64,000 bases of DNA from Nitrosospira briensis C-128 (GTDB taxonomy: Bacteria > Pseudomonadota > Gammaproteobacteria > Burkholderiales > Nitrosomonadaceae), in assembly GCF_000619905.2 (NCBI RefSeq), contig NZ_CP012371.1:2046001-2110000 (forward strand), written 5' to 3'. Made by a program: the position numbers and the translations under genes. This document shows, one piece after another, positions 8,903-18,398 of this stretch; the stretch's first letter is position 1, and every line of letters begins with the position of its first letter. The notes under the pieces are model-generated. The model was not told where the DNA came from, searched no databases, and saw only the letters and a list, made by a program, of their open reading frames with translations.

Positions 8903-9990
8903 AAGCGACCGGCTTGCGGATCGGTTTGATTGGGCCGCTGCCGCCTCCATCGGGGGGAATGGCGAACCAGATGCTGCAATTAGCCCGGTTGCTGCGTGAG
9001 GAAGATGTCACGGTGGAGTTGATTCAGGTCAACCGCCCTTACCATCCGCATTGGATTGGCAGGCTCAAGGGGATAAGAGCGGGTTTTCGGCTGCTCCCTT
9101 ATCTTGCTCACCTCTGGTTTTCGGCAAGCAGGGTTCAGTTATTTCACGTAATGGCTAATTCCGGCTGGTCATGGCACCTTTTTGCCGCCCCGGCCATTTG
9201 GATAGCGAGAATCCGAAACATACCCGTCATTATCAATTACCGCGGCGGTGAGGCCGATGTCTTTTTCAATAAAGCTTTTTTTTGGGTAAAGCCAAGCCTG
9301 TGCCGGGCCGATGCAATCATCGTTCCTTCCGGTTTTCTTCAAGCGGTATTTGGAAAGCGGGGTTTCCCCACCAGCATCGTGCCCAACATTATTGACCTCA
9401 GCCGCTTTGGGACGGCAGCGTGTCCTGCACCTCCGCCGAAGGCGGATTTTCCGCATATCATCGTTACCCGTAACCTGGAGCCGATCTACGACAATGCCAC
9501 TGCCTTGCGCGCCTTCGCTATCATAAAGCAAGCATTTCCGGCGGCAAAACTTACCTTGGCCGGGTCCGGGCCAGAGCGGCAGATGCTGGAAGAACTTGCA
9601 TGCAGGTTGGGCTTGGCGGATGTGGTCACCTTCACGGGTCGCGTGGATAATGAGGGCATGGCCGCTCTATATCAGAGCGCCGATATCATGATCAATCCCA
9701 GCCTGGTCGATAACATGCCCATCTCATTGCTGGAAGCATTGGCGAGTAGCGTTCCCGTAGTGAGCACAGATGTCGGCGGAGTGCCCTTTATGGTGGAGCA
9801 TGAAAAGACGGCTTTGCTTGTCCCCCCGCAAAACCCGGAGGCCATGGCAAACGCGGTTCTTGCACTGCTGAACGACCCTGCCAAGGCAATGCAGCTCTGC
9901 AAGGCCGGCGTCGAGGCCGTGCAGCGCTACACTTGGCCGAATGTTCGGGATCGTCTGCTCCACGTTTACAAGCAGGCCCTGCAAAAATGA
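8899..9990 (+). CDS. Family 4 glycosyltransferase
   Basis: The 363-residue product begins LRIGLIGPLPPPSGGMANQM, a glycine-rich GT-B opening, and ends with the GT4 donor site (TFTGRVDNEGMAALYQSADI, then SLLEALASSVPVV and DVGGVPFMVE). The GTG start overlaps the previous TGA as GTGA, so translation is coupled. The frame stays open upstream into the previous gene, but those codons are not family-like. It belongs to the same glycan assembly unit as its neighbour; the linkage it makes cannot be told from sequence. Confidence 0.9.
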   Translation: MKATGLRIGLIGPLPPPSGGMANQMLQLARLLREEDVTVELIQVNRPYHPHWIGRLKGIRAGFRLLPYLAHLWFSASRVQLFHVMANSGWSWHLFAAPAIWIARIRNIPVIINYRGGEADVFFNKAFFWVKPSLCRADAIIVPSGFLQAVFGKRGFPTSIVPNIIDLSRFGTAACPAPPPKADFPHIIVTRNLEPIYDNATALRAFAIIKQAFPAAKLTLAGSGPERQMLEELACRLGLADVVTFTGRVDNEGMAALYQSADIMINPSLVDNMPISLLEALASSVPVVSTDVGGVPFMVEHEKTALLVPPQNPEAMANAVLALLNDPAKAMQLCKAGVEAVQRYTWPNVRDRLLHVYKQALQK

Positions 9991-10118
9991 CGAGACGTAG
10001 CCTGTTCATGCTTTTCAGCCCTGCCAAGGCGCTATTCCGCAAATCCATCCACGTCTTGCTTCAAGACTGCGATAAACTGATTCATCTGGTGCACCGTAGT
10101 GAGTTCATAAGAAAATGA
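9987..10118 (+). CDS. Small basic ORF (43 aa), coupled to the GT4 gene
   Basis: An ATG at 9987 overlaps the TGA of the preceding glycosyltransferase as ATGA, and the frame runs 43 codons to 10118. The peptide is basic and amphipathic (MTRRSLFMLF at its start, LIHLVHRSEF near its end). The arrangement fits a coupled small gene, but it could equally be the 5' remnant of a truncated gene. I recognise no family. The 129 bases between it and the acyltransferase gene show nothing else. Confidence 0.33.
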   Translation: MTRRSLFMLFSPAKALFRKSIHVLLQDCDKLIHLVHRSEFIRK

Positions 10119-10247
10119 AACCCATGGGGCACAAAGAATCCTGTTCGGTTACAGCGGCTGGTTGTCAAATGGTCGAATAAACGACCCTCAGCTGCTGGAT
10201 TCAGTTTAGCGTTATCACGTGAACCAAAGGCACGAGGTGAAGCTGCC

Positions 10248-12161
10248 GTGATACCACAAAGCGTGGTGAAAGAGCACGCAGGGGGATTCAAATATCGCGC
10301 CGAAGTGGATGGACTGAGAGCCATCGCGGTTATCCCCGTCGTTCTTTTCCATGCTGGTTTTGAGTGGTTTAGCGGCGGCTACATCGGCGTGGACGTATTC
10401 TTTGTCATCAGCGGTTATCTCATCACCTCGATAATTCTCAGCGAGCATAAGGCCGGCAAATTTTCTATCGTGAGCTTTTATGAGCGGCGGGCGCGCCGCA
10501 TCCTCCCGCCCCTGTTCCTGGTGATGCTGGCAAGTCTTCCGTTTGCCTGGTTCTGGATGACGCCGCACCACCTCAAAGCTTTCTCGCAAAGCATGGTCGC
10601 TGCCTCCCTTTTTGCACCCAATATTTATTTTTTCCTGAAGAGCGGCTACTTTGATCTCGACAGCGATGAAAAACCGCTGCTCCATACATGGAGCCTCGGC
10701 GTCGAAGAGCAATACTATATTGGCTTTCCGTTGCTCGTGCTCTTGTGCTGGAGATGGGGGCCAAAAGCACTGACATTGCTTGTCGCCATCACCGCACTGG
10801 TTTCATTCGGGCTCAGCGAATGGGCTTCGCGCGCCTATCCCGTGGGCAACTTTTATCTGGCACCCACACGGGCCTGGGAGCTTGCTTTGGGCTCCTTCCT
10901 TGCGATCATTGCGGCGAGCGGCATACCTGAACAGCGCCTGAGCCTGATGCTGCGCAACTTCCTCAGCGTCACAGGTCTCCTGCTGATTCTTGCACCCGCT
11001 GTCCTCTACGAACAGTCAACCCGATTCCCGGGTTTATACGCGGTGCCACCGACGCTCGGCGCAGCGCTGATTATCGCTTTCGCTAATCGTGATACCCTGG
11101 TTGGCAGGTTCCTTTCATTGCGCGGAATGGTCGGTATCGGGCTTATCTCATACAGCGTCTACCTGTGGCACCAACCCCTGTTCGCATTCGCCCGCATCTA
11201 TAGCGTAGACAAACCATCCCTGCTGGTTTTTTCCGCCTTGGGCATTCTTTCCATAGGCATGGGATATCTTACCTGGCAGTTCGTCGAGAAACCGGTCAGG
11301 GACAAACGAAAATTCTCTCGCAAGCAGATCTTTCTTTCGTCCGTGGCCGGTTCGCTGCTCTTTATCGGGTTGGGCTTCGCCGGACACCGCATGGAAGGAT
11401 TTCCTGATCGGCTCACTCCAGAACAGCAAGAAATCATGGCTTTTGGCGACGACCCCGAAAATCACACAAGGGGGTTCCCGAGCGAGCCCTGTTTCCTGGG
11501 GCCGGAGCAGGACAGTACCTCGTTTGGGGAATGCACCGAACTCCCGCCTTCCCCTGTCGAATCCGTGTTCCTATGGGGGGATTCCCACGCAGCACACCTG
11601 TATTCCGGTCTAAAAAAACAGCTCGCGGCAGACCATAAAGTTACCTACCTGACAGCCAGCGCTTGCCCCCCATTCCTCAATAGCGACTCCAGAGCGGGTT
11701 GCCGCGATATCAATGATTTTGTTTTCGCGAGAATCACTAAAGAGATGCCCGATCGCGTTATTCTCGCAGCGGTATGGGGCAACTACAAATGGGAAAAGCT
11801 CGAGAAAACCATGCAGGGGCTGAAAAAGCTGGGAATCAAGCGGATAGATATCGTAGGCCCCGTGCCCAGGTGGCATCCTTCCCTACCCGTTGTTCTAACC
11901 CGCTTCGGCGTGGGTTTTTCCGAGCTGCCTCGACGTACCACGCTTGGGTTGGACCCTGCGGTAAAGCAACTCGATTCGCAGATGAAAAAATTTGCTGAAG
12001 CGCATGGAGCTAACTTCATTTCACCATACACCATTTTGTGCGATATGAATGGTTGTCTCACAAGGGTTGGCGATCGCGTTGAATCGATGATGCATTGGGA
12101 TGTCTCGCATCTGACACAAGCCGGCTCAGAGTATCTGGTTTCCCGCTTCTGGCAGCCATGA
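10248..12161 (+). CDS. OafA/YrhL-type acyltransferase with C-terminal SGNH domain
   Basis: The 637-residue protein starts YRAEVDGLRAIAVIPVVLFH, the acyltransferase-3 opening with the conserved Arg-Ala-Ile and His, then FFVISGYLIT and RRARRILPP, and has about ten to eleven membrane helices to residue 375. A periplasmic SGNH-hydrolase domain follows, with the nucleophile block GDSHAAHLYSG (Asp445-Ser446-His447) and the catalytic Asp/His block WDVSHLTQAG near the end. OafA-type enzymes O-acetylate O-antigen or exopolysaccharide. The start is a GTG preceded by GAGGTGAA. It is the most likely source of O-acetyl groups on the glycan made here; the acceptor is unknown. Confidence 0.92.
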   Translation: MIPQSVVKEHAGGFKYRAEVDGLRAIAVIPVVLFHAGFEWFSGGYIGVDVFFVISGYLITSIILSEHKAGKFSIVSFYERRARRILPPLFLVMLASLPFAWFWMTPHHLKAFSQSMVAASLFAPNIYFFLKSGYFDLDSDEKPLLHTWSLGVEEQYYIGFPLLVLLCWRWGPKALTLLVAITALVSFGLSEWASRAYPVGNFYLAPTRAWELALGSFLAIIAASGIPEQRLSLMLRNFLSVTGLLLILAPAVLYEQSTRFPGLYAVPPTLGAALIIAFANRDTLVGRFLSLRGMVGIGLISYSVYLWHQPLFAFARIYSVDKPSLLVFSALGILSIGMGYLTWQFVEKPVRDKRKFSRKQIFLSSVAGSLLFIGLGFAGHRMEGFPDRLTPEQQEIMAFGDDPENHTRGFPSEPCFLGPEQDSTSFGECTELPPSPVESVFLWGDSHAAHLYSGLKKQLAADHKVTYLTASACPPFLNSDSRAGCRDINDFVFARITKEMPDRVILAAVWGNYKWEKLEKTMQGLKKLGIKRIDIVGPVPRWHPSLPVVLTRFGVGFSELPRRTTLGLDPAVKQLDSQMKKFAEAHGANFISPYTILCDMNGCLTRVGDRVESMMHWDVSHLTQAGSEYLVSRFWQP

Positions 12162-12234
12162 TACGGCGAAAGCATAATCTCTTCCCCGGTCTAATTCGCT
12201 ACCAGGCAGCGTCAAGTCTGCGAGATCCTTCAAA

Positions 12235-13587
12235 ATGAGCTTATATACATCACTGATCTCCAGCCTTGTTTTCCCCCTTCACGAGCGCATCAAAAATCAC
12301 AGCAGCGTTGCGGTTCGCAAAGAGATGGAGCTATCGCAATGGTGGGATACAAAACGTCTGGAAGCGCTCCAGCTTCTCAAACTGCAGCGGCTTCTTGCCC
12401 ACGTCGAGACAAGCGTCCCCTATTACCGCGACATGTTCGCAAGCGTTGGGTTCAAGGCGGCAGACGTGCACAGCCTCGCAGACCTGTCACGCCTGCCTCT
12501 TCTGGATAAACCCAAAATTCGCGCCCACACCGAAGCGCTGAAGTCCGCAAATGGCCGAGACCTCTCCCGCTTTAACACCGGCGGCTCCAGCGGCGAACCG
12601 CTGATTTTTTATATCAGCAAAGAGCGTGTTGGGCATGATGTCGCCGCCAAGTGGCGCGCTACACGCTGGTGGAACGTGGATATCGGCGACCCCGAGGTTG
12701 TCATCTGGGGTTCACCCATTGAACTTGGCGCCCAGGACGGCCTTCGCGCACTTCGCGACAAGCTGCTCAGGACCCGCCTGCTCCCCGCCTTCGAAATGTC
12801 TGCGCAAAAGCTCGATCGGTTCCTGCATGAAATCCGAGCCATTCGCCCTAAAATGCTTTTCGGCTATCCCTCCGCGCTATCGCATATCGCCCGCCATGCA
12901 GAGGCCCGCGGGTGCCGGATGGACGACTTGGGCATCAACGTCGCATTCGTTACTTCAGAACGCCTTTACGACGAGCAGCGCCAGCAGATCAGCAGAATAT
13001 TCGGATGCCCGGTGGCCAATGGCTATGGGGGGCGCGACGCTGGTTTTATCGCCCATGAATGCCCGGAGGGCGGCATGCATATTACCGCAGAGGATATCAT
13101 CGTCGAGATTGTGGATCAGCAGGGTACGCCGCTGCCCTGTGGAGAGGCCGGAGAAATTATCGTCACCCATCTGGCCACCGGGGATTTTCCCTTCATCCGC
13201 TACCGTACCGGCGATATCGGCGTACTGGGCAGCAAGCCTTGCATTTGTGGAAGAGGTCTTCCTCTGCTCAAGGAAATCCAGGGCCGCAGTACCGATTTTC
13301 TTGTTGCGCAAAATGGCACGGTTATCCACGGCCTGGCGCTCATTTATATCCTGCGTGACCTGCCCCAGATACGCAACTTCAAGATCATCCAGGAAAATCT
13401 GAATCTGACGCGTGTATGGGTGGTTTCGGATGAAAGGCTGGAAGTCGGGCTGACCAGTAAAATCAAGGAAGGGTTCAAGGCCAGGCTAGGCCAGGGAGTG
13501 GAAATCGTTGTCGAAGAAGTGAATGAAATTCCGCTGGAAAAATCGGGCAAGTTTCGTTACGTGGTGAGTAAAGTTGTTTCAGGCTAA
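12235..13587 (+). CDS. CapK/phenylacetate-CoA ligase-like adenylate-forming enzyme
   Basis: The 450-residue protein has the AMP-binding core FNTGGSSGEPLIFYIS, then GYGGRDAGFIAHECPEG and FIRYRTGDIG, which match the phenylacetate-CoA ligase/CapK branch of the ANL superfamily. A CxCGRGLP element with a probable metal-binding Cys follows, and the short C-terminal domain ends ...IPLEKSGKFRYV with the conserved Lys. CapK-like proteins are frequent in capsule loci, but their substrate is generally not known. It is 73 bases after the OafA-type gene and ends the first plus-strand block. It may activate an acyl or amino-acid group that is attached to the glycan; this is inference. Confidence 0.85.
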   Translation: MSLYTSLISSLVFPLHERIKNHSSVAVRKEMELSQWWDTKRLEALQLLKLQRLLAHVETSVPYYRDMFASVGFKAADVHSLADLSRLPLLDKPKIRAHTEALKSANGRDLSRFNTGGSSGEPLIFYISKERVGHDVAAKWRATRWWNVDIGDPEVVIWGSPIELGAQDGLRALRDKLLRTRLLPAFEMSAQKLDRFLHEIRAIRPKMLFGYPSALSHIARHAEARGCRMDDLGINVAFVTSERLYDEQRQQISRIFGCPVANGYGGRDAGFIAHECPEGGMHITAEDIIVEIVDQQGTPLPCGEAGEIIVTHLATGDFPFIRYRTGDIGVLGSKPCICGRGLPLLKEIQGRSTDFLVAQNGTVIHGLALIYILRDLPQIRNFKIIQENLNLTRVWVVSDERLEVGLTSKIKEGFKARLGQGVEIVVEEVNEIPLEKSGKFRYVVSKVVSG

Positions 13588-13743
13588 CGAAAAACGTTTT
13601 CAAACGGCTACCTGAACAAAGCTGCATCTTCGGACGACAAATATATAAACAAGGAAATTCCGCTCTATCGCCATCGAGATTATCGGTCTTGTAAAGGTTA
13701 CAACCGCTGTTTTTTTATAACAATATCGCTGCTAGCAAAATAC

Positions 13744-13772
13744 TTGTTATCCTGTTTCACTGAACGTAGAAC
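13744..13772 (+). promoter_or_regulatory. Possible sigma-70 promoter for the 13874 gene
   Basis: TTGTTA at 13744-13749 and TAGAAC at 13767-13772 are separated by 17 bases, within an AT-rich 286-base gap upstream of an isolated gene. The match is four of six at each box, so chance is possible. Confidence 0.25.
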
Positions 13773-13873
13773 AATAGTGGTGCGAAGTATTTCATCTTGA
13801 TCAACAATCCCGTGAGAATCAATACAATAAGCTTTAGCCCTCGCTCGAGGCCAGACGAACGTTAGAGAACGAA

Positions 13874-14785
13874 ATGCAAAAAGATAAACTTCTACGTTAT
13901 CTCTTCAATCGTTATATGTCGTGGCGTCTGGATTCGTTGCTCTATCCAGCATACCCAATCCTGTTGGACTATCCGATCAACAGCCAACCTCGATATGGTT
14001 ATGGTAAACCGCCTCATACGCTATTGAAAAATCTCATCGACAGCAATAGAAATAAATATGCAAGTTTACTTCATTCTTTCCAGGAATTTAGCGGTGATTT
14101 AGCCGCAATTTCCAATGAAAATCCCGAGAACACAGGTGCTCCAATCTGGTGCAATCCTTACTTCATGGGTTTGGACGCAGCAGCTTTGTATAGCTTGGTG
14201 CGATTAAAGAAACCTGCAATTTTTTTCGAGATCGGATCTGGTAATTCGACCAAATTTGCGCGGAGAGCAATTACCGATCATGGGCTGGACACTCAAATCA
14301 TATCGTGTGACCCATATCCGCGTGTTGAAATAGATGCTATATGCGATCAAGTGATTCGTAGTCCAGTAGAAGATATCGCCCCTGCCGTGTTCGATCAATT
14401 GCAAGCGGGGGATATCTTGTTTGTGGATAATTCCCATAGAGTATTTATGAACTCTGACGCAACAGTTGTATTTCTTGACATCCTTCCTAGGCTAAAAAAG
14501 GGCGTCATTGTCCAAATTCATGATATTTTCCTGCCGTTGGACTACCCGCCTCAGTGGATAGAAAGGCACTACTCCGAGCAATATTTATTGGCAGCATTGC
14601 TTCTCGCCGATGGACCCAAATTCAACGTTCTATTGCCGAATGTCTTTGTGAGTCAAGACGAGCAGCTTAGCAAGGAAATTCAGCCATTATGGGATCATCA
14701 CGAAATGCACAAAGCATATAAGCATGCACTTACACATATGTTCGGGTTTCAGGGATTTTCGTTTTGGCTGGAAACAAACCGTTAA
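13874..14785 (+). CDS. Class I SAM-dependent methyltransferase-like protein
   Basis: The 303-residue protein has a glycine-rich FFEIGSGNSTKFARRA at about residue 115 (SAM motif I, E-x-GxGxS), ISCDPYPR as the following acidic strand, and ILFVDNSHRV then VIVQIHDIF downstream. This pattern is that of Methyltransf_24-type proteins found in glycan clusters. It stands alone between two gaps and converges with the next minus-strand gene. Its base composition is visibly AT-richer than the genes before it, a hint of separate acquisition. The methyl acceptor is unknown and enzymatic activity is inferred. Confidence 0.72.
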   Translation: MQKDKLLRYLFNRYMSWRLDSLLYPAYPILLDYPINSQPRYGYGKPPHTLLKNLIDSNRNKYASLLHSFQEFSGDLAAISNENPENTGAPIWCNPYFMGLDAAALYSLVRLKKPAIFFEIGSGNSTKFARRAITDHGLDTQIISCDPYPRVEIDAICDQVIRSPVEDIAPAVFDQLQAGDILFVDNSHRVFMNSDATVVFLDILPRLKKGVIVQIHDIFLPLDYPPQWIERHYSEQYLLAALLLADGPKFNVLLPNVFVSQDEQLSKEIQPLWDHHEMHKAYKHALTHMFGFQGFSFWLETNR

Positions 14786-14959
14786 ATCAGTACGATTTAT
14801 CCAAACTGTTGTAAATTTTCTAGCCCAACGGGGAGCATTCTCCGACCCAGTTCGGTCAGATGCTGTCTATAAGTCAGAGATGCCGTTATAGGTCAAGCAG
14901 ACTATGAGGGCTCAGCATTTTCACGACGCTTAACAATTTTACGACCGTCGGCGCCCTGT

Positions 14960-15817
14960 TCACCGCTTGAGCAATCCTTGCAGCCGCATTAAAAGCGAAG
15001 AAAATTGCCCCGAGGCGCGATCCCAGGTGCGGTGATTTGCATCCTTGACAGGATGCCATAAGAGATTGGGTTCCAGCCCAGGCGCTACCATGGGTGGGCG
15101 GAAAACAAAAGTTCCAGGGGTAAGCGCCTTGCTGAGCCGGTTATTACGATAGTGGCGATTTTCCAGTCCCTTTGGCACAAACTCCCCCTCGCCACCGATA
15201 TCTTCTATCCGCAACCCGCAGTATTCCAATACTGTTGGCATGACGCATTCGGAATGGCCCGCCCAGGCATGCCGATCATACTCAACGGTAAGGGTCTCCA
15301 AAGCGTGTCTCGACAGGCGCAGGATGGGGTTGAACGAACGTAGCCATTTCTGCCGCGGCAGTTTTATCTCACTGGGCAGTTCCAGGGATTTCCATAACGG
15401 CCAGTCAGGGATCTGGTCATGCCGCGTGATGCTGGTGCTGAGCATATCTGCCGTGTTGTCGGCAAAATTTAAGAAAAAATTTTCCCAATGGCCTGAGTAC
15501 ACCACATCGTATTCCAGGTACCAGTAGTTATCGTAGTCGGGCAAACGATGAAATGCGCTGAGCAGCATGCCATCCTCATTTCCTGGGATTTTGCCTGGGA
15601 AATAATGGCTGGGTCGCTTGTAGCGCGGCCAGTCATCGCTGCCATGCGCGAGCACCGGTCCAGCGCGACGTTTGACAAGCCCATGGCGCAGTTTCGTCTC
15701 ATCATAATAAAAAATCACGTCATGATTGGACGGTACCTCGGCGCGTAGCTTTGCCAGCCTCGTCAGCACCGTGTCTCCCAGAAGATGGCTGCTGAACAGG
15801 ATCGCAGTACGTTTCAC
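14960..15817 (-). CDS. Uncharacterised protein, possible glycosyltransferase
   Basis: The 285-residue soluble protein begins TAILFSSHLLGDTVLTRL and contains YDNYWYLEYDVVYSGHW at about residue 95, where Glu-Tyr-Asp could act like the DxD metal site of a GT-A enzyme. It also has SRHALETL and a basic, aromatic C-terminal part. I do not recognise a defined family. It lies in a glycan locus, about 190 bases downstream of a GT2 gene on the same strand, which supports a role in glycan synthesis without proving it. No membrane segment or signal peptide is seen. Confidence 0.65.
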   Translation of the reverse strand: MKRTAILFSSHLLGDTVLTRLAKLRAEVPSNHDVIFYYDETKLRHGLVKRRAGPVLAHGSDDWPRYKRPSHYFPGKIPGNEDGMLLSAFHRLPDYDNYWYLEYDVVYSGHWENFFLNFADNTADMLSTSITRHDQIPDWPLWKSLELPSEIKLPRQKWLRSFNPILRLSRHALETLTVEYDRHAWAGHSECVMPTVLEYCGLRIEDIGGEGEFVPKGLENRHYRNNRLSKALTPGTFVFRPPMVAPGLEPNLLWHPVKDANHRTWDRASGQFSSLLMRLQGLLKR

Positions 15818-16008
15818 GATGCTAACTCCTCCTCAGCCAAACGAACGAGCTTCTCTCTCGATGCCAGGAGCGATCCATCGATTCCTGAGCTTCCAGTAGC
15901 ATGGTACGTCATAGCTTCAACGATTTAGGAAGCGCACGAGCGTTATAGCGAACGTTCGATTGCTGCTGCAACCGAACGCATCCAGCTCGCCGTAAATATC
16001 CGGTTCAA

Positions 16009-16860
16009 TTATTGCTGCACCAGCAAATGCTCTTTGAGTGGGCCGTCCGCATCCAGCTCATCATCCGACGTATAAAGGCGCATCTGGGATTTGGAAGGCA
16101 ATAGAAACTCATGCTCCTTGGCCGTCGCGCGCCAGCCATGGGAACCCGCTATTTCTTTAGGATCAAAAGATTTCTTCACATACTTCTGGATTGCATGTTC
16201 AAGGCTCAGCACGATGTAATGTTTCAGCTTGAAGTCCACCGGGTAGGGATGTATCCCTGCGAATTGAACCACATGCCCACCGGTATCGCGCAGATTCACC
16301 GATGGTGTCGTCCGGTGGTTTCGCGCCAACTCGCTTAAAAAAGCCTTGGCGCCGGGCCAGCACCGGCTCTGTTTTTTCCAGGCATTTAATCGATGCGGGT
16401 GGCGCTGGGCAAAAGGATAATACCAGCGCATCGTTTCCTGAAATTCCGCATTATCGTGATCGGGCGACTCACGCACGGGCAGAAAGGTATATTCCATAAA
16501 ATTCACGGCGTTGTAGCCTTTCTGGTCCACTTCCGCGATGGCTTCTGCCAGGGTGTGGGCCGAGGTTGGCGCAACCCGGATTTCATCCGGATCCGCATGC
16601 ATTAGCCAGTCGGCTTCAATCTCATCCGCCAGCTCCTCCTTGCGCATGAGGATTTTCTGCCACTGATACATGCCGTGGCGGGGGATTCGCTCGATACCGA
16701 TCAGGTTGCGGCCAAGGTACTCACGGGCGATGTCCAGCGTTTTGTCCGTGGAGTCATTATCCAGCAGATAGACTTCTATCCCCTGTTGAAGGTAGTGCTC
16801 GAGGCAAGCGCGGATAAATTTCTGCTCGTTGTAACTGGCTAGTATGGCGACGATTTTCAT
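16009..16860 (-). CDS. Family 2 glycosyltransferase (Glyco_tranf_2_4 type)
   Basis: The 283-residue protein starts MKIVAILASYNEQKFIRACLEH, followed by LLDNDSTDKT and the metal-binding MHADPDEIR, the standard GT-A succession of nucleotide-binding strand and DxD motif. The later WYYPFAQRHPHRLN and GGHVVQFAGIHPYP elements are common in this pfam13704-like subgroup. It is transcribed on the minus strand ahead of the 14960-15817 gene. Donor and acceptor are unknown. Confidence 0.87.
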   Translation of the reverse strand: MKIVAILASYNEQKFIRACLEHYLQQGIEVYLLDNDSTDKTLDIAREYLGRNLIGIERIPRHGMYQWQKILMRKEELADEIEADWLMHADPDEIRVAPTSAHTLAEAIAEVDQKGYNAVNFMEYTFLPVRESPDHDNAEFQETMRWYYPFAQRHPHRLNAWKKQSRCWPGAKAFLSELARNHRTTPSVNLRDTGGHVVQFAGIHPYPVDFKLKHYIVLSLEHAIQKYVKKSFDPKEIAGSHGWRATAKEHEFLLPSKSQMRLYTSDDELDADGPLKEHLLVQQ

Positions 16861-17522
16861 TATAGATGCGATGTCCTGGGCTTGTCCGTGCAGGTCAAGC
16901 CGTTCTTTGCAGCGGGCCGATGTGTAATTGATGAAGGCTGGTTAATCAAGTTTTCATATATTATCTGCGGTCATCACGCTTACTGAGGGATAACGGAAGG
17001 CAATCTTGATTACTAAAGTGCGGTGCTCGAAATTAAAAAAACTGCCCAGCCCGACAGTTTAATTCGCGAACATTTAGCGCTATACCGTATGGAATAAGCC
17101 CCCTTTTCATCCATCATAGGTTACATGGAACGTTCGGTCGCTCCTATTATTCCTCTTGACATTGTGTAAGCGGCGAACGCTTGCCTCAAGACTCATGCAG
17201 GGTATCCTCAACAGTTTATCAAATTTCCCCAATGATATATCGATCCATTGTCCTTCATGATAAGCTCAGTCCGCATCCTTAATTTTTTATAATAGGTAAC
17301 GTTGGGTGCGTCAAATAGGTTCTCGCCTGATAGTCGACCTAGCGCCCGTGTCGTGAGAAGCGCGGGCTTGGTATGTAGCGCTCAATTCCCATGGTTTGCC
17401 GCTGCTGGAAGTGGAGTTTCTGTGTTGCGCCATAATCCGGCCAACGCGGTTACACGAATATAAAATTGATCGAAGGGCTCATTGCATACACTTTCAATAA
17501 ACTAGCAGGATCGACAAGTGAA
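16861..17522 (+). other. Gene-free gap of about 660 bases
   Basis: I find no convincing gene on either strand. An isolated TATAAT at 17288-17293 has no good -35 box. A short hairpin (GCCCG with CGGGC, near 17344-17372) is present without a T-tract. The gap separates divergent genes and probably contains the start signals for both the GT2 and the FkbM genes. Confidence 0.5.
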
Positions 17523-18296
17523 ATGAAGATCGCTAACAAATTCAAACATATCGCGTATTCCACCGCGAGGCTCCTCGGTTATGAAGTAGTGCCCAGTTGG
17601 CGGTTCGAAACGCTGGGCTTTACGACACTATTAACCGACTTGTTCCAACGCAACAAGATTAACTACGTATTGGATGTTGGGGCCAATACAGGACAATACG
17701 TTCGATTTTTGCGGCAGTTTGCGGGATATGAAGGACGCGTAATTTCTTTCGAACCCGTTTCTCATTGCTACCAATCCCTTATAAAAAAAGCTGAGTTGGA
17801 CCCGCTGTGGGATACACGTCAATTTGCTTTAGGGAAGGAAAACTCAACGCAGAAAATAAACGTGATGAAATCAGATCAGTTTTCATCATTTCTCCAACCA
17901 ACCCATAAGTTCATTGACGGACTGCAAGACCTCAACGTGATAGATCATACGGAGGAAATAATCGTAAAATCATTGGATGAAGTGTTGTCCGAGATGAAAA
18001 TAGATGGCGTTAAGGAGGCGATTTATTTAAAGCTCGACACGCAAGGCTATGATATGCAAGTCATTGCAGGCGCAAAAAATTCTCTGCAAAATATTTGCGC
18101 GCTCCAAACTGAGGTTTCGGTACTCAATATTTATGAGGGAATGCCATCTATAGAGCAGGTCATCGTAGAAATGCGCAACCTGGAATTCGATCTCGTCGGC
18201 ATGTTCCCCGTTAACCATGATCGAAATTTAAGAGTAATCGAATATGACGCAGTGTTCATTAACCGTAGGCGAATGAATGGTCCAGTCAGTCCATAA
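17523..18296 (+). CDS. FkbM family methyltransferase
   Basis: The 257-residue product has SAM motif I as YVLDVGANTGQYVRFL, followed by VISFEPVSHCYQSL, and the family-specific IYLKLDTQGYDMQVIAGA toward the C terminus. FkbM enzymes O-methylate sugars and other hydroxyls. Starts at TTG 17466 or ATG 17523 are both possible; neither has a strong ribosome site, and the ATG is chosen because the protein then begins at family-like sequence. The gene is AT-rich compared with the genes upstream, as expected of an exchanged glycan-modifying gene. The sugar it acts on is unknown. Confidence 0.85.
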   Translation: MKIANKFKHIAYSTARLLGYEVVPSWRFETLGFTTLLTDLFQRNKINYVLDVGANTGQYVRFLRQFAGYEGRVISFEPVSHCYQSLIKKAELDPLWDTRQFALGKENSTQKINVMKSDQFSSFLQPTHKFIDGLQDLNVIDHTEEIIVKSLDEVLSEMKIDGVKEAIYLKLDTQGYDMQVIAGAKNSLQNICALQTEVSVLNIYEGMPSIEQVIVEMRNLEFDLVGMFPVNHDRNLRVIEYDAVFINRRRMNGPVSP

Positions 18297-18398
18297 CCTC
18301 TATGGCTAGGATTATCGATTCCTTTGCAAATTTAGGGCGCGGTTGAGCAGCAGTTCTTTCCCCCGTGTTCTCGCTTACCAAGCCCAACAGGCTTATAC

